DNA of 5,405 bases from Roseovarius sp. Lineage in GTDB: Bacteria > Pseudomonadota > Alphaproteobacteria > Rhodobacterales > Rhodobacteraceae. Position numbers and translations under genes: made by a program. Of this stretch, positions 1-5,405 are shown piece by piece. The notes under the pieces are model-generated. The model made no database searches, had not been told where the DNA came from, and saw nothing but the letters and a program-made list of their open reading frames with translations. The stretch is from contig SLDH01000384.1 of NCBI GenBank assembly GCA_007125415.1, forward strand, positions 1-5,405, written 5' to 3'. Within the stretch, counting starts at the first letter, position 1. Each line of letters opens with the position of its first letter.

Positions 1-1188
1 AACAAAGCTGTAGACCGCCGGGTCATCGGCATTGGATCGGATCGCCTCGTTGACGAAGCCGGCACTATTGAGCACCTGCAGCGGGTCTTCCTGGCCATAG
101 GCGTTGAATCCGGTGCTGAGGCAGCGTGCATAAGAGCCCATCCCCTCGAAGAAGAGATAATCGCCCTCCGCAAGATCATGAGGCAGAGGCAGCGTGCCGG
201 GCAGCCGGTCCACGCTGTCACACGTGGGGCCGAAGACGACCCGTGGCACAGGTGCCCCTCTGCGCGGGCGGCCATCGGGAGCGTAGGCGGTCAGGCGCGC
301 GGTCACCTCCATATCGCGCGCCTCGGCGAGGCCGCCGTAAAGGCCGTCATTGAGAAAGACCGAACCATCCTCCCGCAGCGCCTTGATGCGGGTTGCGATG
401 CTGAACGCCTCGGCCACCATGGCGCGGCCCGGCTCACAGACAAGCGCAGGCGCATCCGGGCCGAAATGGCGCGTCACCTGCGCGCGGATATGGGTGAAAA
501 TAGCCTCAAGGTCAGGGGCTTGCGCAGAGCGCCGCGCCGGAAAGCCGCCGCCCACGTTGAGCCGCGCAAGGCCGAACCCCGCCTTGCGTGCGATCCCTGC
601 ACATGCCGCGATATATTCGCCCCAGGCTTGCGGTGTGGCGCATTGCGTGCCGGGATGAAAGGTCATCGACGGGGTGAGTCCCATCGCCGCGACCCGACGC
701 AAGAGCACCACCGCCTGCGCAGGCGTGGCGCCGAATTTCGACCCGAAATCATAGGCCGCACCCGACACCGGCAGGGCCAGACGCACGGAAATTTCACTGC
801 CCGGCGCGACCCCGGCGAGCTTTTCCAGCTCCGCCGCACAATCCACCGAAAAGGACCGCACGCCAAGCGCGATGGCAAAGTCGATCTCCTCCCTTGAGCG
901 CACAGGATTGTTGTAATGCAGCACGGCACTGGCGCTCTGCGCGCGGACGGCAGTCATTTCCGCGGGACTCGCCACATCGAAGGCGGTGACCCCGGCAGAG
1001 ATCAGATTGCCCAGTACTTCCTCGCCGGGATTGGCCTTCACAGCATAGCTCACCAGCCCGTCAAATCCGGCGATGAAACGGCGGGCCGTGGCCTGCAGCT
1101 CGGCGGGGCTGAAGTAAAACTGCACGCTGTCCGGGCGATGCCGGACAAGATGCGCGATCGGGCTGGGCCAGAGGGAGGTTTCCTGCAT
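1..1188 (-). CDS. PLP-dependent ornithine decarboxylase, alanine-racemase fold (C-terminus cut off by window edge)
   Basis: Cytoplasmic enzyme predicted to decarboxylate L-ornithine to putrescine, the entry step of polyamine synthesis. The reading frame is open from the ATG at 1188 to base 1 (396 residues), so the stop lies outside; family members are about 380-420 residues, so little is missing. Landmarks of the eukaryotic-type ODC fold are all visible: YAVKANP with the PLP Schiff-base lysine at K51; FDVAS at 70-74; FHPGTQ around H178, which stacks on PLP; phosphate-binding GGGFP at 213-217; CEPGR at 251-255; FGPTCDSVD at 319-327, with the catalytic Cys323 and substrate-binding Asp324; and EGMGSYA with Tyr353. 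The GPTCD motif favours ornithine decarboxylase over diaminopimelate or arginine decarboxylase. Lysine as an alternative or additional substrate cannot be excluded. The start is supported by AAAGGA six bases upstream. An Lrp-type regulator is divergently transcribed 103 bases away and is its likely controller. Confidence 0.9.
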   Translation of the reverse strand, partial: MQETSLWPSPIAHLVRHRPDSVQFYFSPAELQATARRFIAGFDGLVSYAVKANPGEEVLGNLISAGVTAFDVASPAEMTAVRAQSASAVLHYNNPVRSREEIDFAIALGVRSFSVDCAAELEKLAGVAPGSEISVRLALPVSGAAYDFGSKFGATPAQAVVLLRRVAAMGLTPSMTFHPGTQCATPQAWGEYIAACAGIARKAGFGLARLNVGGGFPARRSAQAPDLEAIFTHIRAQVTRHFGPDAPALVCEPGRAMVAEAFSIATRIKALREDGSVFLNDGLYGGLAEARDMEVTARLTAYAPDGRPRRGAPVPRVVFGPTCDSVDRLPGTLPLPHDLAEGDYLFFEGMGSYARCLSTGFNAYGQEDPLQVLNSAGFVNEAIRSNADDPAVYSFV

Positions 1189-1194
1189 CTCATA

Positions 1195-1200
1195 TCCTTT
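1195..1200 (-). promoter_or_regulatory. Shine-Dalgarno of the ornithine decarboxylase
   Basis: AAAGGA on the minus strand lies six bases before the ATG at 1188. It decides the start over the overlapping ATG five bases upstream (1193-1191), which is in another frame and would read MRCRKPP. Confidence 0.65.
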
Positions 1201-1254
1201 CTTGCTCACCACCAATTCTACTGGGTTTCACGTCGATTCATCCGGGCTTTATGA

Positions 1255-1282
1255 TTGAAAAGATGTCCTTCTATGGCATATC
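1255..1282 (+). promoter_or_regulatory. Candidate promoter of the Lrp-type regulator
   Basis: TTGAAA at 1255-1260 matches the sigma-70 -35 consensus at five of six positions. A 16-base spacer leads to CATATC at 1277-1282, a poor -10 matching at three of six. Transcription would then begin about 1289-1290, only two or three bases before the regulator's ATG. This agrees with the lack of a ribosome binding site there and would make the message leaderless or nearly so. The weak -10 keeps this tentative. Confidence 0.3.
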
Positions 1283-1291
1283 GTCGTCAAT

Positions 1292-1729
1292 ATGGTACAA
1301 ACCGACGAAACTGACCGGGCGCTGCTAGCGCTGTTGGGCGAGAATGCACGGATGCCGGTGGCCATGCTGGCGCGCCGGCTGAAGCTTGCGCGCACCACTG
1401 TGCAGGCCCGGTTGGAAAGGCTGGAGCGTGATGGCACGATTCAGGGCTACACCGTCCGGCTGGGCCACAGCCAGCAGGCACCGCTATGCGCGACCGTGCT
1501 TGTCGGCATCGAGCCGCGCAGCGGCCCGACGGTTCTGGCGCGGCTGCGCAGCATGACTCAGGTGCAGCGGGCGCATACCACTTCCGGGCGTTGGGATCTG
1601 GTGGTCATCGTGGAGGCGCGCACCACCGAAGAGCTTGATGAAACGCTGGACCGGATCGGCGAGGCCAAGGGGGTGCGTGGCTCGGAAAGCCTCATTCATC
1701 TCAGCACCAAGATCGACAAGGGCGGTTAA
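1292..1729 (+). CDS. Lrp/AsnC-family transcriptional regulator
   Basis: A complete 145-residue DNA-binding regulator of the feast/famine family, which usually acts as dimers or octamers that respond to amino acids. Residues 6-55 form the AsnC-type helix-turn-helix: DRALLALL, then MPVAMLARRLKLARTTVQARLERLERDG, with the recognition helix around 34-46, followed by the GTIQGYTV strand typical of the family. Residues 66-140 are the RAM ligand-binding domain, with the effector-pocket segment SGRWDLVVIVEA at 98-109 and the closing SLIHLSTKI strand. The length is slightly below the usual 150-165. It is divergent from the ornithine decarboxylase, which suggests it controls that gene and itself, probably in response to ornithine, lysine or another amino acid (inference). 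The ATG at 1292 has no Shine-Dalgarno; translation may be leaderless. Its stop lies 22 bases from the convergent amidase stop. Confidence 0.93.
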   Translation: MVQTDETDRALLALLGENARMPVAMLARRLKLARTTVQARLERLERDGTIQGYTVRLGHSQQAPLCATVLVGIEPRSGPTVLARLRSMTQVQRAHTTSGRWDLVVIVEARTTEELDETLDRIGEAKGVRGSESLIHLSTKIDKGG

Positions 1730-1735
1730 CCCTTG
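1717..1735. terminator. Small hairpin at the convergent gene ends
   Basis: CAAGGG and CCCTTG form a perfect six-base stem around a seven-base loop that contains the regulator's TAA stop codon. It sits where two convergent genes meet and could slow polymerase from either side. No T-run follows on either strand, so it is not a standard intrinsic terminator and may be chance. Confidence 0.25.
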
Positions 1736-1751
1736 CGGAACGCTCCCCGGC

Positions 1752-3149
1752 TCAGAGAGCAGGCTCCACCGGCGAAAGATCAAAGCCCAGTTCCGTCTCG
1801 ATGGCCTGCGCCACATCAAGACAGACCGGATCATCCATCATCGCCCCCACCACCTGCACACCGAGTGGCACCGGGCGGCAATCGAGCGTGCGGACACAGG
1901 CAGCGGGCAGGCCCAGCAGGTTGATGATGCTCAGGCTGCGCTGCGCGCGCATGATCTCGGGATAGCTCTCGGGTCGGGCGAAATCCTGATCCGACGCGAA
2001 AGGCTCGGCGGCCGAAACAGGCATGATCAGCGCATCAATGCTCTCGAACATTTCCGCCCAGGTGCGCTGACAGGTGAGCCGCACCGCCCTTTGCGTGATG
2101 TAACCTTCAAGATCGGGAAGGCCGTAAAGGTCCGCCTTCTTGTCCAGAAGGGCGATGATCTCGGGACTGCCAAATTTTCGGATCGTCGGCATCATCTTGT
2201 AATGCACATCAGCGCTCAGCAATTGCGCCCAGGCCTTTGCGGCAGCATGGACCATCGGCGGGGTCACCTCCACCACCTCCAGCCCGCTGGCGGCCGCGGC
2301 TTTTGCCGCAGTCTCGACCGCCTGCGCCACCCGCGGGGCAACGCCATCGCCGAACGGGTCCGTGCAAAAACCGACGCGCCCCAGCCGCGGTTTTCCCGCA
2401 TCGGGTGCGGCACGCCATAGCGGATCGAGCGGCGAGCGGGCGCTGAGCGGCCCGTAAGCCAGCCGCACATCCGCCACCGAGCGCGCGATCACCCCCTGCA
2501 CCGACATTGTCTGCAGCGCCGCAGGCCGTTCTTCCGGCGCGGAAGGCGCAAAGGCGGGGACCCTGCCCATGGACGGCCTGAGCGTGGCCAGCCCTGTGCA
2601 ATAGGCGGGGTATCGCAGCGACCCACCCAGATCATTGCCATGGCCCAGCACACCCATCCCCGCAGCCACAGCCGCCGAAGCCCCGCCGCTGGATCCACCG
2701 GGCGTTATGGCGCTGTCCCACGGGTTGAGCGTGCAGCCATATATCGGGTTCGACGTGAAGAACCTGAGCGAAAACTCCGGCGTGCTGGTGCGCCCCAGAA
2801 TGACCGCCCCTGCCGCCTTGAGATTGGCGACCACGGGCGAATCATGCTCGCAGGGCACCTTGTTGAGAGCGGGCACACCGTTCGAGTTGGGATGGCCTTT
2901 CATATCCACATTGATCTTCACGCTCACCGGGCAACCCCAGAGCGGCGGCAATTCTTCGGGCCGGGTTTTGTCCATCGCCCGCGCCTGTTCCAGCGCCTGA
3001 TCGGCAAAAGGCTCGACCAGCGCGCGCAACTGCGGCTCGCACTGCGCCACCCTCTCCAGATGCGCCTGTGTCACCTCGGCCACGCCAACCTCGCCGGTGG
3101 CAAGGGCCTGCGCCGTCCTTGTCGCGGTCCAGCGGAAGATGTCGGTCAT
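1752..3149 (-). CDS. Amidase signature family hydrolase
   Basis: A complete 465-residue cytoplasmic enzyme of the amidase signature family, which hydrolyses carbon-nitrogen amide bonds; no signal peptide is seen. The Ser-cisSer-Lys triad is intact: Lys78 in [10 protein letters not shown], cis-Ser153 in the glycine/serine-rich [15 protein letters not shown] stretch, and nucleophile Ser177 in [12 protein letters not shown]. The 75- and 24-residue spacings equal those of the fatty-acid amide hydrolase triad. The C-terminal PLGVQVVG...D segment is also typical. The substrate cannot be read from sequence: members include aryl and aliphatic amidases, GatA and 6-aminohexanoate-oligomer hydrolases. 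GatA is unlikely because no gatB or gatC is adjacent. The frame stays open far upstream, antisense to valS, but the ATG at 3149 is chosen because family similarity starts right after it and AGGACAGGG precedes it by six bases. It is convergent with the Lrp-type regulator and divergent from valS. Confidence 0.92.
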   Translation of the reverse strand: MTDIFRWTATRTAQALATGEVGVAEVTQAHLERVAQCEPQLRALVEPFADQALEQARAMDKTRPEELPPLWGCPVSVKINVDMKGHPNSNGVPALNKVPCEHDSPVVANLKAAGAVILGRTSTPEFSLRFFTSNPIYGCTLNPWDSAITPGGSSGGASAAVAAGMGVLGHGNDLGGSLRYPAYCTGLATLRPSMGRVPAFAPSAPEERPAALQTMSVQGVIARSVADVRLAYGPLSARSPLDPLWRAAPDAGKPRLGRVGFCTDPFGDGVAPRVAQAVETAAKAAAASGLEVVEVTPPMVHAAAKAWAQLLSADVHYKMMPTIRKFGSPEIIALLDKKADLYGLPDLEGYITQRAVRLTCQRTWAEMFESIDALIMPVSAAEPFASDQDFARPESYPEIMRAQRSLSIINLLGLPAACVRTLDCRPVPLGVQVVGAMMDDPVCLDVAQAIETELGFDLSPVEPAL

Positions 3150-3332
3150 GAAATACCCTGTCCTGTTGCAACGCGCCGCGCGCGAGCCATGCAAAGTCAG
3201 ACTGAGCCGAATTTGTCGGCAGGGCAAGTGTTGCAAGACAAAGGAGGCAGGGCAAAGAGGACTGGCCAAACCACTTTCCCTCGCCCGCGCGATTGGGTAA
3301 TCCCTGCGCGACAAAGCGAAAGAGGTCCGTTC
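3150..3332. promoter_or_regulatory. Divergent intergenic region between amidase and valS
   Basis: This 183-base gap should carry promoters for both the amidase (leftward) and valS (rightward). I find no convincing sigma-70 pair on either strand. The octamer TGTTGCAA occurs twice in the same orientation, at 3164-3171 and 3229-3236; its TTGCAA core is self-complementary, and the first copy is part of the perfect palindrome GTTGCAAC at 3165-3172. These could be a regulator's paired sites. No T-box-like leader or tRNA-like structure for valS is apparent. Confidence 0.4.
3321..3325 (+). promoter_or_regulatory. Shine-Dalgarno of valS
   Basis: AGAGG lies seven bases before the ATG at 3333, which supports that start. 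The resulting N-terminus [13 protein letters not shown] aligns well with the usual ValRS start (EKTYNPQ in E. coli, from memory). Confidence 0.6.
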
Positions 3333-5405
3333 ATGGCGCTGGAAAAGACATTCAATGCAAGCGAGGCCGAATCCCGGCTCTATGCCGCATGGGAAGACGC
3401 GGGCTGCTTTTCCGCCGGGGCGAATGCGAAGCCGGGTGCGCAAGCCTTTTCCATCATGATCCCGCCGCCCAATGTAACGGGAAGCCTGCATATGGGCCAT
3501 GCATTCAACAACACGCTGCAGGACATCCTGATTCGCTGGCACCGGATGCGCGGACATGACACGCTCTGGCAGCCGGGCACCGACCATGCGGGCATCGCCA
3601 CGCAGATGGTGACCGAGCGCGACATGGCAGAAAAGGGCGAGCCCACCCGCACGGATATGGGCCGCGACGCCTTCGAGCGGCGCGTCTGGGAGCAGAAGGT
3701 CCGTTCCCGCGGGACGATCATCGGACAACTCAAGCGACTTGGTGCAAGTTGCGACTGGTCGCGCGAGGCTTTCACCATGTCGGGCGCACCGACGGCCCCC
3801 GAGGGCGAGGAGGGCAATTTCCACGATGCCGTGATCAAGGTCTTCGTGGATATGTACAAAAAGGGCCTGATCTATCGCGGCAAGCGGCTCGTAAACTGGG
3901 ACCCGCATTTCGAAACGGCGATATCCGATCTCGAGGTCGAGAATACCGAAGTGCCCGGGCATATGTGGCATTTCAAGTATCCGCTGGCGGGTGGAACCAC
4001 TTATGAATATGTCGAGAAGGATGAGGACGGAAACGTCGTCTTGCGCGAGACACGCGATTACATCTCCATCGCCACGACACGCCCCGAGACCATGCTGGGC
4101 GACGGCGCTGTTGCCGTTCACCCGAAAGATGAGCGTTACGCGCCAATTGTCGGCAATCTATGCGAAATCCCAGTCGGACCGAAAGAGCACCGACGGCTGA
4201 TTCCGATCATCACGGATGAGTATCCCGACCCTGATTTCGGCTCGGGTGCCGTGAAGATCACCGGGGCTCATGATTTCAACGATTACGAGGTGGCAACGCG
4301 CGGCGGCATCCCGATGTATCGTCTGATGGATACCCGCGCGCGGATGCGCACCGATGGCGTGCCCTATGCAGAGGCCGCTGCCCGCGCGCAGGATATTGCG
4401 GAAGGCGCGGATTGGACAGGTGCCGAGGTCGACACACTCAACCTGGTCCCCGATGATCTGCGCGGCTTGGACCGGCTGGAGGCCCGGGCCCGGGTGGTTG
4501 CGCAGATCACCGGGGAAGGGCTCGCCGTGATGGTCGAGGATGAGACCGGCGCGCCCATTCCCCTCATCGAGAGCAAACCCATCGTGCAACCCTTTGGTGA
4601 TCGGTCGAAAACCGTGATCGAGCCGATGCTGACCGATCAGTGGTTTGTCGATACGGGCCAGATCGTCCAGCCCGCCATTGATGCGGTAAGATCGGGCGAG
4701 GTGCGCATCCTCCCCGAGGCCGACCGCAAAGTCTATTTCCACTGGCTGGAAAACATCGAGCCGTGGTGCATCTCGCGCCAGCTCTGGTGGGGGCATCAGA
4801 TCCCCGTGTGGTATGGATTTGACCTCAGCGCACCGGGGTTCGAGGATGACGAAGGAGACGGCGCGCTTGATCTCACGGAGATGCTGCGCCTGCTCAACGA
4901 GGGGCATACGGGCCATGTGATGCAGTGTGCGGCGGCTTTCGACTCGGTTGCAGATGCGTTTCAGGACACGCTGGCCGAACTGCCTGTGCCGCTTCAGGCG
5001 ATGAACGTGATTGAGGTTTCAGACTATGAGGAAGCCCTGCATCTGCTGGCCGAAAACCTTGCGCAGTATACAGTCAGCCAAGACCCTACGGACCTCGTCT
5101 ATCCGGTCTGGCGCGACCCTGATGTGCTTGACACCTGGTTTTCCTCCGGTCTCTGGCCCATTGGCACACTGGGCTGGCCCGAAGATACGCCGGAACTGAA
5201 AAAATACTTTCCAACCAGTGTATTGGTCACCGGTTTTGACATCATCTTCTTCTGGGTCGCCCGGATGATGATGATGCAATACGCGATTGTCAGAGAAAAG
5301 CCCTTCAAGGACGTCTACGTCCACGCGCTGGTGCGCTTGTTGACCAGCGCTTCGAGTTCGATGCCGTCGATCAGGTCCAGCGGGTCGAGGACGTTGCCCT
5401 TGGAC
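3333..5405 (+). CDS. valS: Valyl-tRNA synthetase, 3' part missing and end chimeric
   Basis: Class I aminoacyl-tRNA synthetase that charges tRNA-Val in the cytoplasm; essential. Reliable coding runs from the ATG at 3333 to about 5336 (668 residues) of an enzyme normally of 900-1000. Visible parts: [18 protein letters not shown] with the HIGH-type HMGH at 53-56; [11 protein letters not shown] at 81-91; the CP1 editing domain with [18 protein letters not shown] at 247-264 and [18 protein letters not shown] at 303-320; EPMLTDQWF at 430-438; [17 protein letters not shown] at 478-494; [13 protein letters not shown] at 597-609; and [14 protein letters not shown] at 632-645. Compared with E. coli there is a short insertion near 150-162 and about 60 extra residues between 498 and 595. 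After HALVR (664-668) the frame stays open, but its last 23 codons encode no ValRS sequence. The KMSKS loop, anticodon-binding domain and C-terminal coiled coil are absent. The cause is an inverted foreign segment, annotated separately. Confidence 0.93.
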   Translation, partial: MALEKTFNASEAESRLYAAWEDAGCFSAGANAKPGAQAFSIMIPPPNVTGSLHMGHAFNNTLQDILIRWHRMRGHDTLWQPGTDHAGIATQMVTERDMAEKGEPTRTDMGRDAFERRVWEQKVRSRGTIIGQLKRLGASCDWSREAFTMSGAPTAPEGEEGNFHDAVIKVFVDMYKKGLIYRGKRLVNWDPHFETAISDLEVENTEVPGHMWHFKYPLAGGTTYEYVEKDEDGNVVLRETRDYISIATTRPETMLGDGAVAVHPKDERYAPIVGNLCEIPVGPKEHRRLIPIITDEYPDPDFGSGAVKITGAHDFNDYEVATRGGIPMYRLMDTRARMRTDGVPYAEAAARAQDIAEGADWTGAEVDTLNLVPDDLRGLDRLEARARVVAQITGEGLAVMVEDETGAPIPLIESKPIVQPFGDRSKTVIEPMLTDQWFVDTGQIVQPAIDAVRSGEVRILPEADRKVYFHWLENIEPWCISRQLWWGHQIPVWYGFDLSAPGFEDDEGDGALDLTEMLRLLNEGHTGHVMQCAAAFDSVADAFQDTLAELPVPLQAMNVIEVSDYEEALHLLAENLAQYTVSQDPTDLVYPVWRDPDVLDTWFSSGLWPIGTLGWPEDTPELKKYFPTSVLVTGFDIIFFWVARMMMMQYAIVREKPFKDVYVHALVRLLTSASSSMPSIRSSGSRTLPLD
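5327..5405 (-). other. valS: Inverted fragment of a second, foreign valS (likely chimera)
   Basis: Read on the minus strand from 5404, these bases encode [15 protein letters not shown] followed by [11 protein letters not shown]. This is the segment from the KMSKS loop through the downstream helix of ValRS; E. coli has [26 protein letters not shown] at this place (from memory). The DGI-x-LE-x-LV-x-KRT stretch belongs to the gamma/betaproteobacterial form; alphaproteobacterial ValRS normally goes from SLGNVLDP almost directly to the GADALRF region. The fragment is therefore inverted relative to the host gene and probably from another organism. Its codons end almost entirely in G or C. It shares up to ten bases, GCTGGTGCGC at 5327-5336, with the host gene, so the exact junction lies anywhere in that stretch. 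Confidence 0.8.

Larger units (their letters stand above)
1189..1291. promoter_or_regulatory. Divergent control region between decarboxylase and Lrp-type regulator
   Basis: This 103-base gap separates two divergently transcribed genes and is more AT-rich than the flanking coding DNA. It must hold promoters for both. It contains a perfect nine-base palindrome, TATGGCATA, at 1272-1280, and an inverted repeat CATAT-N8-ATATG at 1277-1294 that overlaps the regulator's start codon. Lrp/AsnC proteins typically bind imperfect palindromes of about 15 bases near their own promoter and adjacent target genes, so these are candidate operator sites; that assignment is inference. For the minus strand, TAGAAT at 1220-1215 resembles a -10 box, but I see no good -35 at the right distance. 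Confidence 0.5.

Noticed and set aside
178..897. 239-codon plus-strand open frame opposite the decarboxylase
   Set aside because: Arginine- and histidine-rich product with no family resemblance, antisense to a gene with all catalytic motifs.
1635..2420. 261-codon plus-strand open frame across the regulator's 3' end and the amidase
   Set aside because: It overlaps two real genes in another frame or strand and encodes a low-complexity basic product with no known domain.
3150..4121. Long N-terminal extension of the amidase frame, up to 324 extra codons antisense to valS
   Set aside because: The extension has no amidase-like content, overlaps the 5' part of a well-conserved valS on the other strand, and the amidase has a good start and ribosome binding site at 3149. 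Open antisense frames are common in GC-rich genes.
4158..4916. 252-codon minus-strand open frame inside valS
   Set aside because: It lies wholly opposite conserved ValRS coding sequence, has no recognisable domain and is a codon-bias shadow.
5325..5350. Hairpin at the window end as a transcription terminator or a mobile-element end
   Set aside because: It lies in the middle of a normally essential reading frame, has no T-run and no transposase nearby; the chimera explanation accounts for it better.
5337..5405. Last 23 open codons of valS as a genuine divergent C-terminus
   Set aside because: The translation is serine/leucine-rich and unlike any ValRS, while the opposite strand gives a clean ValRS match. 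It is antisense read-through, not a novel domain.

Overview
The window looks like chromosomal DNA of an alphaproteobacterium, most likely a Roseobacter-group member of the Rhodobacterales. The reasons are GC-rich DNA with strong G/C preference at third codon positions, and a valyl-tRNA synthetase with lineage-type insertions (residues about 150-162 and 498-595). The taxonomic call comes from remembered family features, not from a database search.

Layout: (1) bases 1-1188, minus strand, a PLP-dependent ornithine decarboxylase of the alanine-racemase-fold (group III/IV) type, running off the left edge with 396 residues visible. (2) bases 1189-1291, a divergent control region. (3) bases 1292-1729, plus strand, an Lrp/AsnC-family regulator that probably controls the decarboxylase and itself. 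(4) bases 1752-3149, minus strand, a complete amidase-signature hydrolase convergent with the regulator. (5) bases 3150-3332, a second divergent intergenic region. (6) bases 3333 onward, plus strand, valS for valyl-tRNA synthetase. There are no RNA genes, mobile elements or CRISPR arrays that I can see.

The decarboxylase and regulator form a plausible unit: ornithine to putrescine conversion under an amino-acid-sensing regulator. The amidase has no demonstrable substrate, and its link to either neighbour is unclear. valS is a housekeeping gene.

The one striking anomaly is at the right edge. Up to base 5336 the valS frame matches a normal ValRS and reaches the HALVR segment, which should be followed within about ten residues by the KMSKS loop. 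Instead, the last ~69 bases read on the minus strand as a different Val[27 protein letters not shown]. That is the KMSKS-loop region of a gamma/betaproteobacterial-type enzyme, in inverted orientation. Two valS pieces are therefore joined head-to-head across a short shared segment. This is most likely a sequencing or assembly chimera rather than biology, and bases after about 5336 should not be trusted as part of this gene. I did not find a convincing undescribed biological system here.
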